Source: Agarivorans aestuarii (GTDB taxonomy: Bacteria; Pseudomonadota; Gammaproteobacteria; Enterobacterales; Celerinatantimonadaceae). From it: a stretch of DNA of 64,000 bases. Every line of letters begins with the position of its first letter. Within the stretch, counting starts at the first letter, position 1. The stretch is from positions 62,001-126,000 of the forward strand of contig NZ_AP023033.1 of assembly GCF_019670125.1 (NCBI RefSeq). Direction: 5' to 3'. The position numbers and the translations under genes are program-made. The notes under the pieces were generated by a model. That model saw nothing but the letters and a program-made list of their open reading frames with translations, did no database searches and had not been told where the DNA came from. Positions 62,308 through 64,000 of the stretch are shown here, one piece after another.

Positions 62308-62733
62308 ATGAGCAATGTGTCTAAAACCAATGTTTCTAACTTAGCGCCACTGGCCAATAGTTTTAAGTTAGATCCCGCGCTAATTACTATCACCAACTTA
62401 CGTTTACGGACTTATATTGGTTTTAACGAAGAAGAGCTCAGTAAGCAGCAAGATGTAGTCATTAATGCTGAAATTCGCTACCAAGCGACTCAAGCTTGTG
62501 AAGCCGATAGTGAAGATTTAGCACTCAATTACAAAGTAATTACCAAGGCGATGATTGCTCATGTAGAGCAAGGTCATTTTCGCTTACTGGAAAAATTGTG
62601 TGCAGACTTGCTAACCCTAGCTATGGATGAGCCGCGGGTGATTAATGCCAGCATTACCGTAGATAAACCCCATGCCTTGCGATTTGCTGACTCGGTATCG
62701 GTGACCTTATCGGGCTCGCGTAATGCCGAGTAA
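62308..62733 (+). CDS. folX: Dihydroneopterin-triphosphate epimerase FolX
   Basis: A 141-residue FolB/FolX-fold protein with a roughly 20-residue N-terminal extension relative to E. coli FolX (120). Strong FolX features are TITNLRLRTYIGFNEEEL, QDVVINAEIRY, ALNYKVITKAMIAHVE, FRLLEKLCADLL and DKPHALRFADSVSVTLS. It epimerises dihydroneopterin triphosphate to dihydromonapterin triphosphate. It overlaps folM by 11 bases, and the extension could be an error in start choice. Confidence 0.92.
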   Translation: MSNVSKTNVSNLAPLANSFKLDPALITITNLRLRTYIGFNEEELSKQQDVVINAEIRYQATQACEADSEDLALNYKVITKAMIAHVEQGHFRLLEKLCADLLTLAMDEPRVINASITVDKPHALRFADSVSVTLSGSRNAE

Positions 62734-63457
62734 ATCAGCCAAAAGCAGCGCTCCGGTATTAATTACCGGAGGTACTCAGCGTTTAGGTTTGGCGATTGCC
62801 GAAGACTTATTACAGCAAGGTTATCCGGTGATTGTGACTTACCGTCGCGACAAACCAGCGGTACAGGCCTTACGCGACAAAGGCGCAGATTGCGTGAAAG
62901 CCGATTTTAGTGATGAGCAGAGCATTAGCCAGTTTATTGGCTATGTTTTAGCCAACTACCAAGCATTGCGAGCGCTGATTCACAATGCTTCACAGTGGCT
63001 AAATAACATGGCTCTAGATAATCAACATCAGCTGATGCAAACGATGTGGAGTGTGCATGTGAGCGCGCCTTATCAGCTTAATCTGGCCTTTGAAGAGTTA
63101 TTAAAGAACCAAGCAGAGCAGCCAGCTGGCGACATTATTCATATGACCGATTATGTCGCAGAAAAAGGCAGCAGCAAGCACATTGCTTATGCCGCCAGCA
63201 AAGCGGCTTTGGCTAATTTAACCCATTCTTTTGCTGCTAAACTTGCACCAGCGGTAAAAGTGAATAGTATTGCGCCCTCGTTGCTAATGTTTAACCAAGA
63301 TGATCAGCCTGAATATCGGGCCAAAGCCTTGGCTAAATCTTTAATGGGGCTTGAGCCGGGAGCGGGTGAAGCAGTAGCCGCAGTGAACTACTTGCTGGCT
63401 AGTCAATACATAACCGGTCGTACCATCGGCTTAGACGGTGGGCGCCATCTGGTCTAG
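62723..63457 (+). CDS. folM: Dihydromonapterin reductase FolM
   Basis: A 244-residue short-chain dehydrogenase/reductase. It has an N-terminal cofactor motif (PVLITGGTQRLGLAIAE), HNAS, and the catalytic YAASKAALANL, with an unusual TYRRDK segment that fits NADPH use. FolM reduces dihydromonapterin to tetrahydromonapterin. It overlaps folX by 11 bases and is followed after 64 bases by folE. Confidence 0.93.
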   Translation: MPSKSAKSSAPVLITGGTQRLGLAIAEDLLQQGYPVIVTYRRDKPAVQALRDKGADCVKADFSDEQSISQFIGYVLANYQALRALIHNASQWLNNMALDNQHQLMQTMWSVHVSAPYQLNLAFEELLKNQAEQPAGDIIHMTDYVAEKGSSKHIAYAASKAALANLTHSFAAKLAPAVKVNSIAPSLLMFNQDDQPEYRAKALAKSLMGLEPGAGEAVAAVNYLLASQYITGRTIGLDGGRHLV

Positions 63458-63521
63458 GGTTAATAGTGTTGTTAACTAAACCGTAGCGGGTGAACCAAGA
63501 AACTATCTAAAGGAAGTGATT

Positions 63522-64000
63522 ATGAAAGTAGCGTTAGCTGAAAAACAATTTAGAAAAGACGCTTGCTTGTCACCAGAGGCAATTCAAGTACGCCAAGCGT
63601 TGATTGAGAAAGGGATTGAAACCCCCTTAGTGGATAATCAATTAAGCAATGAGCAGAAGTACAATAAAATTAAAGCCTCTTTGACTGATGTAGTGGCTAC
63701 CTTGGGTTTAGATTTAAGCGACGATAGCTTGGCCGAAACCCCGCACCGTATTGCAAAAATGTTTGTCGATGAAGTGTTCTCGGGCTTAGATTATTCGCGT
63801 TTCCCGAAAATAAGCATCATTGAAAATAAAATGGCAGTAGAGGAGATGGTTAAGATTTCAGATATTGCCTTCACTAGTACCTGTGAGCACCATTTTGTGA
63901 CCATTGATGGCTTAGCTAAAGTGGCTTACATCCCCAAAGATAACATTATTGGTTTATCTAAAATTAACCGCATAGTGAGGTTCTTTGCGCAGCGGCCACA
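63522..64000 (+). CDS. folE: GTP cyclohydrolase I FolE, 3'-truncated by window edge
   Basis: The first 159 residues of a GTP cyclohydrolase I, too late in the window to complete. [20 protein letters not shown] and the zinc motif [10 protein letters not shown], with FSRF-like DYSRFPK, are visible. It starts at the ATG at 63522 with AAGGAAG upstream. It makes dihydroneopterin triphosphate for folate and for the FolX/FolM branch beside it. The coding region continues beyond the window. Confidence 0.95.
   Translation, partial: MKVALAEKQFRKDACLSPEAIQVRQALIEKGIETPLVDNQLSNEQKYNKIKASLTDVVATLGLDLSDDSLAETPHRIAKMFVDEVFSGLDYSRFPKISIIENKMAVEEMVKISDIAFTSTCEHHFVTIDGLAKVAYIPKDNIIGLSKINRIVRFFAQRP

Noticed and set aside
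1-64000. CRISPR arrays, tRNA or rRNA genes, insertion sequences, prophage
   Set aside because: None seen: no regular spaced repeats, no tRNA-like folds noticed, no transposase or integrase frame.

Overview
The window reads as chromosomal DNA of a marine gammaproteobacterium of the Alteromonadales type, with Agarivorans-like or Shewanella-like gene content. This rests on gene order and family content seen here: glrK-qseG-glrR, a GntR-prpBC-acnD-prpF-prpE block, ubiE-ubiJ-ubiB-tatABCD, nirBD-nirC-cobA and folX-folM-folE. Many signal peptides, lipoproteins and chemoreceptors also fit. The species is an inference. I saw no tRNA, rRNA, CRISPR array, phage or insertion sequence.

Layout. 1-3006: 5'-truncated sensor kinase glrK, lipoprotein qseG and sigma-54 activator glrR, translationally overlapped. 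3003-7709: a glutamate-type symporter, a leucine-rich-repeat kinase, two paralogous lipoproteins and the EF-P paralogue efpL. 7727-9309: three unrecognised AT-rich genes, two of them membrane proteins. 9497-18376: the complete 2-methylcitrate propionate pathway on the minus strand under a GntR regulator, with three copies of a TTGTCGACAA operator. 18473-19737: two hypothetical genes and a large spacer rich in palindromes. 19881-25066: ubiquinone genes, then the Tat translocon. 25239-28153: a periplasmic protein coupled to a chemoreceptor. 28422-33355: a surface alkaline phosphatase with extra beta domains and small housekeeping or hypothetical genes. 33369-37369: ohr/ohrR, a MATE pump and metY with a strongly folded leader. 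37386-39812: small exported proteins (one frameshifted) and a GH5 lipoprotein with an inserted domain. 39932-43495: a solute-binding protein and a PepSY/response regulator/kinase set. 43556-48718: a probable 27-residue protein and a TolC/HlyD/two-permease export operon with no ATPase gene. 49062-55891: chemoreceptor, DUF805, YgjP, EamA, a probable 37-residue membrane peptide with its own terminator, a PEP-CTERM protein, YjeH and a solute-binding protein. 56115-60876: FNR/Nar-type promoter, nirB, nirD, nirC and cobA. 60934-64000: Lrp-type regulator, DUF3565, DUF3833 and the tetrahydromonapterin genes folX, folM and partial folE.

How the genes work together. PrpE activates propionate, PrpC condenses it with oxaloacetate, AcnD and PrpF dehydrate and isomerise, and PrpB releases succinate and pyruvate. 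CobA makes the sirohaem precursor needed by NirB, while NirC moves nitrite. UbiE, UbiJ and UbiB serve quinone synthesis. FolE, FolX and FolM form a pterin branch. Least explained, and most worth following, are the two tiny proteins (43556-43639 and 52688-52801), the ATPase-less exporter, the chemoreceptor with its periplasmic partner, the 7.7-9.3 kb gene trio and the metY leader. All functions are inferred from sequence features read by eye; no database search was possible.
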